Shown piece by piece: positions 12,201 through 23,403 of a DNA stretch of 64,000 nt. Under the pieces are notes generated by a model. The model did not search any database. It was not told the origin of the DNA and saw only the letters and a program-made list of their open reading frames with translations. Position 1 is the first letter of the stretch, and every line of letters begins with the position of its first letter. Where the stretch lies: assembly GCA_013399015.1 (NCBI GenBank), contig VWZX01010099.1:147090-211089 (forward strand). The letters run 5' to 3'. Made by a program: the position numbers and the translations under genes. The DNA is from Galbula dea (lineage: Eukaryota > Chordata > Aves > Piciformes > Galbulidae).

Positions 12201-15200
12201 CTTGAAATCACCATTTTCACTGGAGACAGGAATAATCTTTTGCAGTGCATCCTTAAGTACCAATTCAATAATACTATCAATAAAAACAGTTTGCAGCAGT
12301 AGATTGGCTTCTTTCCAGTCCAGCTCTCCAAATTTGTAGCAAGAGAGTCTGACTTGTCAATCCTGGAACAATTCTTTGTAAGTATTAATATTTCTTTAAT
12401 TTGTATTTGGAAAATTCTTTTATATATCCACTCATTTTGACTCAGTGAAATCTTTGTCTATGTAAGTTTTGTTTGCACAGGCCTGGGAATTGTCCATGTG
12501 TATTGTCATGGAGCACACACGTCAGCAAAATGTGTCTCCAGCAGGTCAGCCCCAAGGCACAGGGTCAAGCTTGCCTTTTTAGCTCACCCAGAGAAGATCA
12601 AAGCTGTGACACATCAGCCCTACCTCTGTTTCTCACAGGAATATTTATAGCCACACCACGTTCTGTAAGAAAAGGTATCTAAAGCTGATCCTGGTATCTG
12701 AATGTCAAGCACAAAGCTGAGAGCTGATGCTGCCTGCCTACTCTCTAGCAGCTCCCTTTCAGCTCCTGCATTGGGGGTTAAGGCACCCATGGAAAGCAAT
12801 GTCCTCTAGTTTACTTCTGTGTTCTCACAAAATTTACTCAGCAAAGGATGAAGGAAGGGTGAATTGCAGAACAAGAATACTTTTGATTTTCCACTTCTAA
12901 GAATAAGACAGAAGGGCTTTACCTCTTTCATGGGAGGCAGGGAAAGCAACTCTGGCTAAGCCAGACTGATCTTTCTGAATTCAGAAGGCAGAATATGGCC
13001 TGTTCTATCTCAGCTGCATGAATACACCTGATAAGATATTCAGGCAGGCCAAAAATATCTGCAAAAAGCTTCTACACCAGTTCACAACATGAACAAACCA
13101 TAAGCAAGCCTTTTCTGTCTCAGACAAAGAGGAAAAGAAATCCAAAAATTAGCACAATTTTATGTTCCAAAATAGAGAATTATATAATGCTAAGGTTACC
13201 ACTGAATCTATAAAATAACTGTAGTCCTGTGTGCTCTGACAGCGTACTTTGGATTCTTCTTTCAAGCACTGCATGAGAAAATTAAGTTTGCATATATGTG
13301 AATGTAATGTTCATTTGAGGCACTGTTCATTCTGCAGGTATGCATCCTTAATATGGAAATGGGAATGCTTCGGGCATGTAGCATTCTGCAAACCATCATG
13401 CATCTGTGACAAGGAGCTGACTGCTGCATCTTCCTTCTGGGATGGGGAAACACATTTCATTGCCCTGCTCAAGGTTTGCACTCTGGGCATGCTCCATGTT
13501 GCAGGTTGCAACCAAAACATGAGTAAACATCATCTCTCCTCAGGCTTGTGTCTGGTCTCTACAGGAAGGGACACTGAACCCCTGAAAATAGAAAGGGCCC
13601 TAATATGTGTGGTTAGGTGCACCTTACCTTTGCACTTCTGTGTAAACATATTCAGTGTGTTCAGCATTGCCCCTTCCCCACTTCCTCCCCCCCCATAAAG
13701 GACTAAACTTGATTCTTCAAGCAATCTCTTCTATCTTTGTCCCTCAAGTCACATTTTAAGCATGTATCCCCCTGGCTTCTGAGGATGTTTCCAATTCTAA
13801 TTCAAAAAACATCTTCCTTTGGCACAGATTTGTGTCTCCACACTTTTGTGATGGAAAATTCTGAGCTGAAATAAATAATCATGAGCTTCTGGTAGCAGAA
13901 AGAATGATGTCCCCTAAAGGAAGGAATCCTCAGCAATTTCAGTTGTCTGCATAATTAATTTTTTTGTGTCCCTCATTTGGAGTCTCTGTCACACTTTGCA
14001 AATCCACACCAGGGCATTGCAGCTATTGCTTTAGGGCACAAGCCATTTATATTCCCTGAGTCCCATTTTGGAAGCCTGAGTCCCACTGAGTAGATATTAT
14101 ACATTCAAGGAATCTCACTGATACCAAAATGACTAACTGTGTGAGTGCAACTCACAGCATCAATAAGCTACGTGACCTACTAGTTAAATAACTATTGCTT
14201 TGCAAATGCATTGCAAAGAAATGCAAGGACTGTCTTTTATTTTGCAGAAGGAATGGGTCAGATCACCTGAGACCCTTGCCTTACAGGTCACAGAGGTGGG
14301 GAGGGTGAGTTGTTTTGGTTTGCTTTTTCCCAAAAAGATTGGTATGGTTCAAATAGAAAACACAAACTCATTGAGTAATGCTAAACAAGGGTCTGAGTGC
14401 AGGAAGCTGGACTGAGTAATCATAGGACAAGTAAATGACAAGTAGGTATGATCTTCACATAATTTTTCTCATTCCTGCAGCATATATGCATATTGTTAAT
14501 ATTAATTGCAATGTAAAACTCAGCATCAGATGTGAAATGTTAAGCATGCTATGAAAATGGTAAGTTTTATATATATATTGGTAGAAAGTCAGTTAAATTC
14601 AGATTCACATCTAACGACACCTTTCTCCTCTGCTTCCACAAGTGTCAGTGGTATCTTAATTATTCACATATTCACATTATTCTATTCCCTACTCTCTAGC
14701 TGCACATGTAGATTTCCTAGGCTGGCATTTTTTTCATTACTTACACCCACTTCAGAAATAGCTCATATTATTTTGAACTGTATTTTCTATGACCTAAATG
14801 ACTTCGTGAGTTCATATCTAAAAAGTGTGTCATTTTTGCCACAGCTGTCTCATGATATCTTTCATCTTTTTCCATAGCATCTGCTCTGCATGCAGCATGA
14901 AGGAAATGCTCTTGTTTTGTTTTGGCTTGACTTGTTTTGTGTGGTTGCTTTCATTTTTTTAAGAGTCAGAACACACAATGTGCATTTTGGCCAGGGGGAT
15001 AAATGCTCTCGCTGTTCCTTCTCTGAAACAAACCCAGAATATCTTCTGGATTTAATTTTAGTTTCCCTAAAGCTGCTTCTATACCATGCCTCCTTTTAGA
15101 TTGACCTCACTGAACACGGTGGTCATTTCTTATGCATTATCCTCTACTAGAGCTCAGACTTATTTAAAGAGCAGAAAGAAAGAACTACCTCTACTTTTCT

Positions 15201-15449
15201 TCCCTTGAGATGACATTCTGCTCCATAATTATGAATAATCCCCCTATGATGGCTGATGTGATTGGGTTAGCAACTAAACTATTTGAGGGAAGATAACCTG
15301 GCTTGATTTAAAAATATAATAGTTTAATAGTTTTTAAGGCCATAGAGGCTGCTGTGATTATGTAGGTTAAATTCCTACAAAATAGTAGGCTAATCCCTGT
15401 CTGAGTTAAATAATATATTTTTGAAGCCAATTCAGTTTTGAACTAAAGA
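12201..15449. other. Unique non-coding DNA
   Basis: Holds the longest open frame in the window (13249-13698, 149 codons, cysteine-rich at its start, no recognised domain). Three open frames overlap it on the opposite strand, so I do not call it a gene. A weak similarity to old amniote elements at 14040-14150 is not strong enough to annotate. No RNA gene or promoter seen. Confidence 0.5.
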
Positions 15450-16045
15450 TACATCCCTTGGCAAATCACTCCAATGATTAATTACTTTTACTATTTAAAA
15501 CTGTGAACCCCCTCTCGAAATGTCAAGCTTCAGTTGGTAGTCCAAACACATACGCCAGCTCTGGCTTCATCCATGGGGTTAATGACTTCTCTAGTGTCAA
15601 GTACTCCCACCCTCTCCTGGGTGTTCAAAAGCTGCTCTCAGCTCAGCTTAGGATCTTCTCTTTTATTTTGACAGGCTAAAAGGGCTGCTTTCACAAGACC
15701 CTAGTGGCAGAGTATATTCTCCATACTTGCAGTCATTGTTGTTCTTTTCTAAAATCCCTTTAGGTTTCTAAAATCATCCTTACAATCTCTCCAGCTGTGG
15801 GGTTTTTTTTCCTTCCTTTTTAAGACTGGCACTACCCTGGGGCCCAGCATTCCACAAACAATACTTCTGCTGCTGTACAGGGGGGCAATGCAAGCTCCTG
15901 CTCCTGCCTGACACCCTGCTGTTTACACCTCCTTGGCTTTCATCCATGCTCTTAGCCAGCGCATCTCAGTGGGAGCTCATGTTCAGTTTGTTAACCAATA
16001 AGACTCCCCAAAAAATCTTGAAACACAACTGCTTTCTGATAGAAA
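15450..16045 (-). mobile_element. Ancient CR1/L3-like LINE remnant
   Basis: The minus strand carries a very old, decayed LINE of the CR1/L3 clade, known from turtles, crocodilians and birds. Diagnostic plus-strand blocks occur in the expected order: AAATCACTCCAATGATTAATTAC (15463-15485), a degraded CATCCTTACAATCTCTCC block (15775-15792), GGCACTACCCTGGGGCCCAG followed by a decayed ATTCCACAAACA (about 15828-15860), and CAGTGGGAGCTCATGTTCAG with AACCAATAAGACTCCCC (15967-16010). Many indels and stops have accumulated and no reading frame survives. It is clearly older than the other CR1 copies here. The edges are approximate. Confidence 0.75.
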
Positions 16046-17557
16046 ATCTTAAGACTAGTTGTCCTGCTCTCTGTCGTGCTCCAAGGCACACACATATATA
16101 AAAGACCCAGCAAATAGAAAGCTTCAATCAAGACTAGCTGCTGTAATATTCCTTGGGTACAACAGCTTGCTTTCTTCCTCATCTTTGTGGGTGAGGCTTC
16201 CTGATCCGGTTAAGAGCTGAGGAGAGGAGATAAAAAAGGTGGCAGAAACCAGAACAGCAAGAAACAGAGTCTTCTCCCCAGCAAGGCACAGATGCCATAG
16301 TTCTGCCATGGGTATGCCCTGGTCACAAAGGGAGTAGCAGTGGCACAGCATGGAACTGTCAGACCCAATGTACAGAGTGGCTCAGCAGAATAAGTCATCC
16401 AAACCCCAATGCCATGGTGCTCTACAGCCATCTCTGAGAACTAGGCTTTTAATTCATAGCAGTTTATATTATCCAGATAAGACACTCCTATTAAAAACTT
16501 CTTCAGTTCATGAACAAGTCTACCACTGCACCTTTGGCCCTCTTCAAAGTGTCCATTGCCTAAAGTGCAACCCTCTCCTTCTCTATCCATGAGGCATGCA
16601 TGACCCTCCTAAGATTCAGTTACAGATTTGGAAACTGGTGTTTGAACTGAGCCCACAAAGTAGTGGGCAGCAGACATCTTCAGACTGACCAAGAGCAGTC
16701 ACTGCATCTGACCTACCCAGGTGCCTCTGCACTGGGAAAAGGTACAGAGGGGCACCAACCTTCCCTCCTGGGCATCTCTTCAGGCTGCACCCCATGCTCT
16801 TACAGATTATTGCACCTTGGACAGGCCTTCAGAGCTATACAGACAACAGCTACTCTCTCATCAAAATTTCACGCCCATACTTTCGACTCTTTGCTTTGTC
16901 CTGTAGTAGTCAGTGCTCTGACAGAAGTGCTGCTACAGAGACATCTGAAGGCTCTCAGTCTCATCCCTCTACTCTGCTATCATTGTCTTTATTTTACCTG
17001 ATTTTTATCCCAATATACTCCCTTCAAAATTGACCAGTTGTTTATTCTTTTCTTCTCTCACTTTTCTTCATATGAACTCTTCGCATCTCCTTATATCTTT
17101 GAGAGTAAACACATGTGTCTTCATGTCCACTATGAGCTATCAAAACCCCAACCAATGACTTCTGTTTCATGGTTCTCCATGCTGCACTGATTTGGAATGC
17201 ACTCACTATGTATATTTAAATTTATCTCTTACTACATAAGACATCACCTTTTTGATTATCACACTCTGGAAGGTATAGTATGGAAAGTTAACTTCCAGAG
17301 GAAACTGAAGACAAATGGCAGTTCAGTACAGCTTCAGATAAAATTGCCCAGGTTCTATTCCTGTCTTGGTATAACTTCTCAGGATTAGATCTCTTTTTTT
17401 GTTATTGTATTTATGCTTATAATATAGTTTTGCAAATTACTAATAAAAGAGATATATTAACAGAAAAAAAATAAAATAAAAAAACAGGAAGAACCCTGCA
17501 ATTATTTCTGCCTCTAACAAGCAAATCTATGTACCACCTTGTCTTCTGAGTCAGTAT
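16046..17557. other. Unique non-coding DNA
   Basis: Several short frames on both strands (16124-16431, 16350-17033) overlap and lack domains. A-rich runs at about 17460-17485 are simple sequence. No gene recognised. Confidence 0.5.
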
Positions 17558-17650
17558 GGCCCTGACTCAGCAAAGTTCCCAAACACATGCTTAACTGTAA
17601 GCTGCAAATAGTCTTATTGACTTTGCTTAGCCATATGTTCAAGTTTGACT
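17558..17650. mobile_element. Ancient amniote palindromic DNA element remnant
   Basis: The block GGCCCTGACTCAGCAAAG, then ACACATGCTTAACTGTAAGC, then a TAGTCTTATTGACTT stretch resembles a well-known amniote repeat abundant in turtles and crocodilians. Its consensus reads roughly 'gattcagcaaagcac, atgcttaactttaagc, agtcccattgac' and then turns back on itself. Here the second, inverted half is badly degraded (GCTTAGCCATATG). I would call it a non-autonomous, MITE-like element. The class is from memory and not verified. Confidence 0.5.
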
Positions 17651-18459
17651 GAATGAAGACCTCAAACAGATGTACACAAGTTTCACTAAATGCAAAACTG
17701 AGGAAAAGAAGGTGGCTGGCTTTCTGAATAGCCTAAAATCAGGCAGGAACATTGGAAACTACTCAAATTTGTGAGGTTTAGGATGGAGTTCAAACTAAAA
17801 AACATTAACTTTCTCTTCTCAAATATTCTTCTTCCTTCCTGACACAGATGTGGCTGTCTTGCATAAATTCAAACCCAGGTTCATACTATCCTGGCTTGGT
17901 TTTGCAAAAGCTATGTCAAAAAGTTTTGCAAAATCAAAAGTATAGTCAGCATAGCCTGGCTGCTGCAGTGTATCTAAGACTGAAACAAAGTGGTAGAAGT
18001 AAGCTTGGACTCTGTAATTTAGATGCTTTTATTCCTACTCCCTACCATTAGCTTTCACCCATAGCCTGTCTCAGGTCACTCCACACTTCTCACAGTTATG
18101 TCTCCAAAGATTTGATTTCAGTAGATGGCTTGAGGCATTTATTGTCACTCCTCCTTTATTCACCCCTTTGATAAAATGGGAAGTGTCCTCTTCAGCTAGA
18201 ATCACATCCAGCTCACTTTCTAGAGAGAAAACAAAATATGATCTATGGACATCAAGCATGGAAAAGGACAGGAGAAGAAGGATCTTCACTGAAGACAAGT
18301 TATCTTCTAAAAAAGTAGCAAAGTTTTGTGGCTCTGGTACCTACTATGTGCAGATTAAGAGACTAGACTCTTTCCTGATTCTTAGGTACATGTCCTAGTA
18401 GTATCCCAGTTGTAGAAAGGTCAAGAGCTGCAGATGCATCTCTGTTTCCACAGAAAGGA
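17651..18459. other. Unique non-coding DNA
   Basis: Overlapping short frames on both strands at 17848-18398 show no domain. Nothing else is recognised. Confidence 0.5.
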
Positions 18460-18671
18460 AATCACAGAATCACAGAATATCCTGAGCTGAAAGAGACCCA
18501 CAAGGATCATCAAGTCCAACCCCTATTTAGTCACAGGACACCCCGAAGTCATGCCATGTGTCTAAGAGCATTGTCCAAGTGCTTTTTGAATTCCATGGGA
18601 GTTAGTGCCATGACTGCCTACCTAGTGTTCCAATGCTCCACCTGGGTAAAGAACCTCTTCCTAACATCCAA
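18460..18671 (-). mobile_element. CR1 LINE, 3' fragment
   Basis: A minus-strand CR1 copy. The plus strand opens with tandem CACAGAAT octamers (18463-18478), then the CR1 3' UTR block GGATCATCAAGTCCAACCCC. It continues into the end of the coding region: CACCTGGGTAAAGAACCTCT, then TTCCTAACATCC. It differs in structure from the copy at 6653 but matches the copy at 50262 closely through CACAGGACA and CCATGTG.CTAAG, so those two belong to one subfamily. It is 5'-truncated at about 18671 and no long frame survives. Confidence 0.93.
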
Positions 18672-18797
18672 AAATGAATGAAACTAATAGCTTTGCATTG
18701 GAGAGGAAATACACAGCCCAGACAGCAGTGGGCCAGGATGCTGGTTGCACCCAGCCACTAATCCAAATTCAGATTGTCTCCTAATTTTGAGATTGTG

Positions 18798-18903
18798 CCT
18801 GATTGTTAATCCCTGAGAACAAAAGCTCCTGCAGGCCGGGAGCACACTGCTTTGTGTGCACAGCACAATGCAAGCTGTCATTGCTGAGTAAATAATACAT
18901 AAC
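18798..18903 (+). mobile_element. Ancient amniote repeat remnant
   Basis: The order of blocks AAAGCTCCTGCAGG, GGGAGCACACTG, GTGTGCACAGCACAATG and then an AATAATACATAA tail resembles the 3' end of an old repeat common in turtle and crocodilian DNA ('gctc.tggggcagggac', 'tgtacagc..agcacaatgg', 'aataata' tail). The match is patchy and the family name is not certain. Coincidence is possible. Confidence 0.4.
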
Positions 18904-21900
18904 AAGTTTTATAACCAGGACTTAAAAGTGTCTAACTGTTCTCTGGTGGCAGCTGAATATTTGCTTACTGTGGGAACTGAATGACATATGAATGGATGTA
19001 TCCCAGCAGCTAGTCAGTCTGGGGAGCTATGCCATCCTTCCTGCCAGCTCCTGGTTCTAGCATCTGATCCACAACATAGAGGGGGCTGCTGGTTCTGGCT
19101 CCATTCAAACAAAGGTGCAGATTCACCTCTTCAGAAGGATTTTCTAAGGATGTAGTAGAATTTGCCTTTCTAGAGCTTTAACAACACTGAATATACCAAA
19201 GGTACTCCTGCATCATTGTCCTTGGAGCAGCAGCATCCCTTTGCCAGGTTTGTCTGGCATGAGGAGGGGAGAGGAGGCTTGCTTGTCCCTAAATCCACCT
19301 TTCAGGAACTGGAAAGAGTTATATAAATAATTTCATGTCATTGATAAAGTTTGTATGTGCATTTTGAACTATTTCTCTTTTGTAGTTCTCAACGATATTA
19401 TCCATGATATTTTCATTCAATTTGAGGATGTACACAAGGTCAAATAGCTCACCTGGGGTTTTTTTCTTTTTATAAGAAATAAATATTTTTCACAGGAGTA
19501 CAGACTTGGAAGGAGACTCCTACACCATCATTTCCTATTTCCCACTGCCTTTTTCAATCCTGTCACTTCATCCCTTTCTTCAGCTGATAGTGCTCTACAT
19601 GGAATCTGCTCAGGCTTCTTGCAGACCCTGTTCCTACTGGAAAGCAGCTCCAGAGCCTCATTCTTCCTCTGCTTATAGACCTTTTAATTTGCAGATGAGA
19701 TATAGTGCTAGCCTGTTTATGTCACTTATTTCTGCTCTCTGCCTTGTGTTGTGCCTTACAGAGAGTTCTGTTTCCCAGAGGGAGCAGTCAGTCACTCTTT
19801 CACTTGGCTAAAAAAGCTGGGCCCTATTTTTTTTTATCTCATCTTCAGAAAAATCACTTCCAAACAAAAATTGTCCAAGCAACTCTGTGTCATGCCCCTT
19901 GGGAATTGTTACTCGGGAAGGAAAGCGATCTTTCTAGAAACACAACCATGCCACAGGATATTTCTGTTTGCCTCTCTGTGGGAAAGGTGTTGATTGCCTG
20001 AAAATAGCATGAACATGAACACTTTCAAGAGTGCAGTAGAGTCAGGGTGCAGGACCATCCCTTGCATTTCTCACTGCTCTTTCCATCCCTTTCTTCTGTG
20101 GCTCTATTCTCACTTTGACTCTTTCAGCTCATTACCTATCTACAAGTGTCGCCTGAATTCGGAGTAACTATGGAGATGGCTCCACGCACTCGCAATATCC
20201 CCACAGAGAATGTCATCATTTACACTAAGTCAGGTTTCTCTGCTTGAAGACCCAACAATCCCTCTGCTTCTCCCACTATAGAGGTTTATGTGCTGCTTGT
20301 CTTTTGTACAAGGCTGTGAAATGAGCATGTTTTTCCTTGCACCCTCTCCATCTGCACATAAATCAGTGGGAGTCTTTGCAAGCTTTAACATGTGATTAGG
20401 CTAGCACAGAGAACCAGTGCTGTAAGATCAACTCTTCTGCTTCAGGTTTTAGCCTTGTATTTTTCAACAGAGAGAGGGAAATACATCTCTAGATTTAATA
20501 TTTGTCGTAAGGACATGGCAGCCAAAGCTTCCTTCTCCAAAAAAACCCCACAATTAAGACTTCTCTTAGAATGCTCTTTTTCAGGGGTTGTCACAGATAT
20601 GATAAAACCATAAGAAGTTGTTAAAAATATATGTCACTCTAGACACTTCAACCTACACCATGTTTTCAGGAGTTCATGTTCTGATTGGAAAGTCACCCTT
20701 GCAATGCTCATTATTACCTGCCCAAGTATGAATAGGTTTATTTTACATGCTTACCTGGCAGTCTTTATGTTTGTATTTCACTTATCTTGCAATTAAACCT
20801 TTCTCTTTTTTTTTTCCTTGTGTTTTTGGTGTGCTCTTCTTTTCCAAGCAGGTACAGCACAACTGCTAGTGGAAAAAAAAAAATCTACTTACTCATAGGT
20901 GATAAAAATTCACAGTAAAGCCACAGATGTAGCAGAGTGAGAATTACTGAAGCAGCAGGAACAGAAGATAAAAGAGGATTACATACAATGAAATGTAGTA
21001 ATTGACTAGAAGTCACCGAAAAATACCAGATGGATGTCACTATTCCACATAGTTCTAATATGCCTGTAGACTTTATTGAGCTTCACTTGAGCTTTGCTTT
21101 TAGTATTTTCCTGAGTGTAATTGAGGTTTATTGATATGCTATTATGGGCCACTTTATTTGTGACCATAAAAAAATACAGTTTGAGGCCCTTGTATAACCA
21201 GACACACTGTACTACTTTGCTTAGCTGAAGACATTCACATTAATGACTGCAATAAGATAAATTCCTGTTTCTTCCCTTAGACCTTTGCATAGGGTATGAA
21301 TAGTAAATGCTCCACACAGCATTTAAATTGCAGGAGCATTTTCAGTGAGGGGTTGCTGCATAAAAAGATCAGGCATGCAATTTCAGATTCTGCCAGAGGA
21401 AGCTTATATGGGATTTTGATTCTGGGTTTGTGTATAAAGAAAACAAATCTACATACTATAATGACTTGCCTGAGCCAGTTTGGACCTCTGCTTAGTTATC
21501 AAGCTTTTATTTTTCTATTTATTTTAGCACTAAGGGCAGAGAATGAAGGAAATATTTGAATTTTGTTCTTTATGTCCTTTCACCTGGCAGGGGTTGAAAT
21601 AAAGAAAGTGATGAAAAACTAGCTTGCTGTGTTCTGATAGTGTCAGAGAGTCCTATTACTATTCCAATTTGGCTGGAAAAATAGTGCCTCAGTGTCCAGG
21701 AATCTGCCATTAGCAGGATTATCTAGTACCTAACTCAAAAAATTCTGTCTTCCTGGTAAAGAATTAGAGCATCATGCATGAGAAGAGATGCCTCACCTGA
21801 GAAACCCAGTGTTGCTGGATTTTCACACTGAACTGAAGTGTGTTTTTTTGGTTAGGTGAAATCAGCTCCCACATCTGCACTTGCTCATTTGCAGTCCCCC

Positions 21901-23377
21901 AGTGCAGAGTGGGTTGCATCATTTTGCCTTATCTCTCCCAAAAAACATTTGAGAGAGTGAAGAATCTAAACAAGGGATTTTCACAGGCCTGTCATCTGGG
22001 CAGGGCGGCAGCTAAGATGGCCAGGAAGTAGGACAGACCTCAACACAACACTTCCAAAATACCAAAATGTAAGGAGCTTCAAGGCACTGGTGACTGGTTG
22101 AGCCAAGAGCTCAGTCCAAGCTCAGGACAGAGGAAACACAGCTCCTGCGATACACATGTGTGTCACCCTGAAGACAGGCATGAGGTGATAAGAGGAAATC
22201 AGACCAGAGATCTTGAGTGCTGAGATGTCAGAATGGGTGGACCTGACTGACTAGCCAGACATGAGCTCCTTCATCAGTTTGGGAGAGTCAGCTGTGAGCC
22301 CTCTCCTGAGGGTTGTCTTGTCCACTCTGAGTCAGCTTCCCTAGCTCATCATCCTCATCGTCCATTTGTCTATCCCATGTTGTGTTTCCATCTTGCCCCT
22401 CTATGGCCTTTTGCACAAGCCTTGCAGTGCTAGCTGACAGGCAAGCTTGAAAAGTGAAATGTCATGGTGCTAGCACTCCAGACTGTGTCACACTGCCCCG
22501 CAGTAGAGCAGTCACCACCCCACAGCCAGCTGGGGAGCTGGGGCACAGGCAGGAGTGGCATCAGCAGTCTTGCACAGGAGCCAGCAGGCAGGGTGCAAGG
22601 CAGGCAGCTTTGGGCATCTGCTGGCCACAGTCTAGGGAGCAGCACTGCAGTATCAGCACTGCCAGAGATGCCAGAAAACCCTGCCACAGCTACCCATGCC
22701 TGTCTCCTTCTGTCCATAATTCCTTTAAAGCATGGAATCAGTATCACTCACTAACTCTCCCTTCCCGGCGCAGAGGCATGCTCTGCCTGCATACAACTTT
22801 TGTCCAAAAGAGCAAAAGGGAGGTGCTTCCCACCCTCTGGTAACCTGCTTCAAATATTTCTTTTTAACACATTCATTTAAACTATGCTTTGACTGTAAGA
22901 CATTGTGTTGGATATTTTACTCACACAGGAAAGAAATCACAGTTGCTTCAATTCAGTTCTCACATATTGATTTCTTTTTATCCTCATAAAAACTCTTACT
23001 GTGTTTGAACCTTGGTAAATGGAGGAGCACCAAGCAGTGCAGCCCTGCTCTGCAGTGTAAGCTATGTGTTCAAAATCCCATCTGCCCTCCTTTTCCTTCC
23101 CCACCCCTGCCAGGGCACCTGCATTTCTGACAGTTACTGCTCTGTTCAGTTTATTTTTCCCCTTTTCCACACCCACCCAGCAGGGCCACTTTGAAATACA
23201 TCAAAAGCCGTGCTGATGGTTGACTTGACTACTCTGACAAGCTCCTAACATCCTACATGTCACTGACCAAATCAGGGTGTACCATGGCCACTGACACTGA
23301 GTCACTACCTAAAATTATCAGCTTATTGTGGAGAAGATGATGTGCCCTGTGTGATGTGTATTTTAATCATCCTACAG
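18904..23377. other. Unique non-coding DNA
   Basis: No gene recognised. The part from about 22440 to 22830 is more GC-rich than the surroundings and has open frames on both strands (22430-22747 minus, 22454-22843 and 22464-22754 plus). That is what higher GC alone produces, and there is no domain. T- and A-runs occur near 20808 and 20872. Confidence 0.5.
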
Positions 23378-23403
23378 AAGAAAAAAAAAAAAAAGAGAGA
23401 GAA
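23378..23403. repeat. Poly-A run with short (GA)n
   Basis: Fourteen A residues at 23381-23394 are followed by GAGAGAGA. No element body or target-site duplication is evident upstream, so I treat it as simple sequence and not as a retroposon tail. Confidence 0.85.

Noticed and set aside
13249..13698. Longest open frame, 149 codons, cysteine-rich N-terminal half, proline run at the end
   Set aside because: No recognisable domain, no splice or promoter context, and three open frames on the opposite strand over the same bases. The proline run comes from a C-rich tract at 13675-13695.
14040..14150. GAGTCCCACTGAGTAG and GTGTGAGTGCAACTCAC, faintly like the same old elements
   Set aside because: The block order is not convincing and each match is short.
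22430..22843. Overlapping open frames of 96-129 codons on both strands
   Set aside because: The tract is GC-richer than its surroundings, which lowers stop frequency in all frames. No domain or codon pattern favours one strand.
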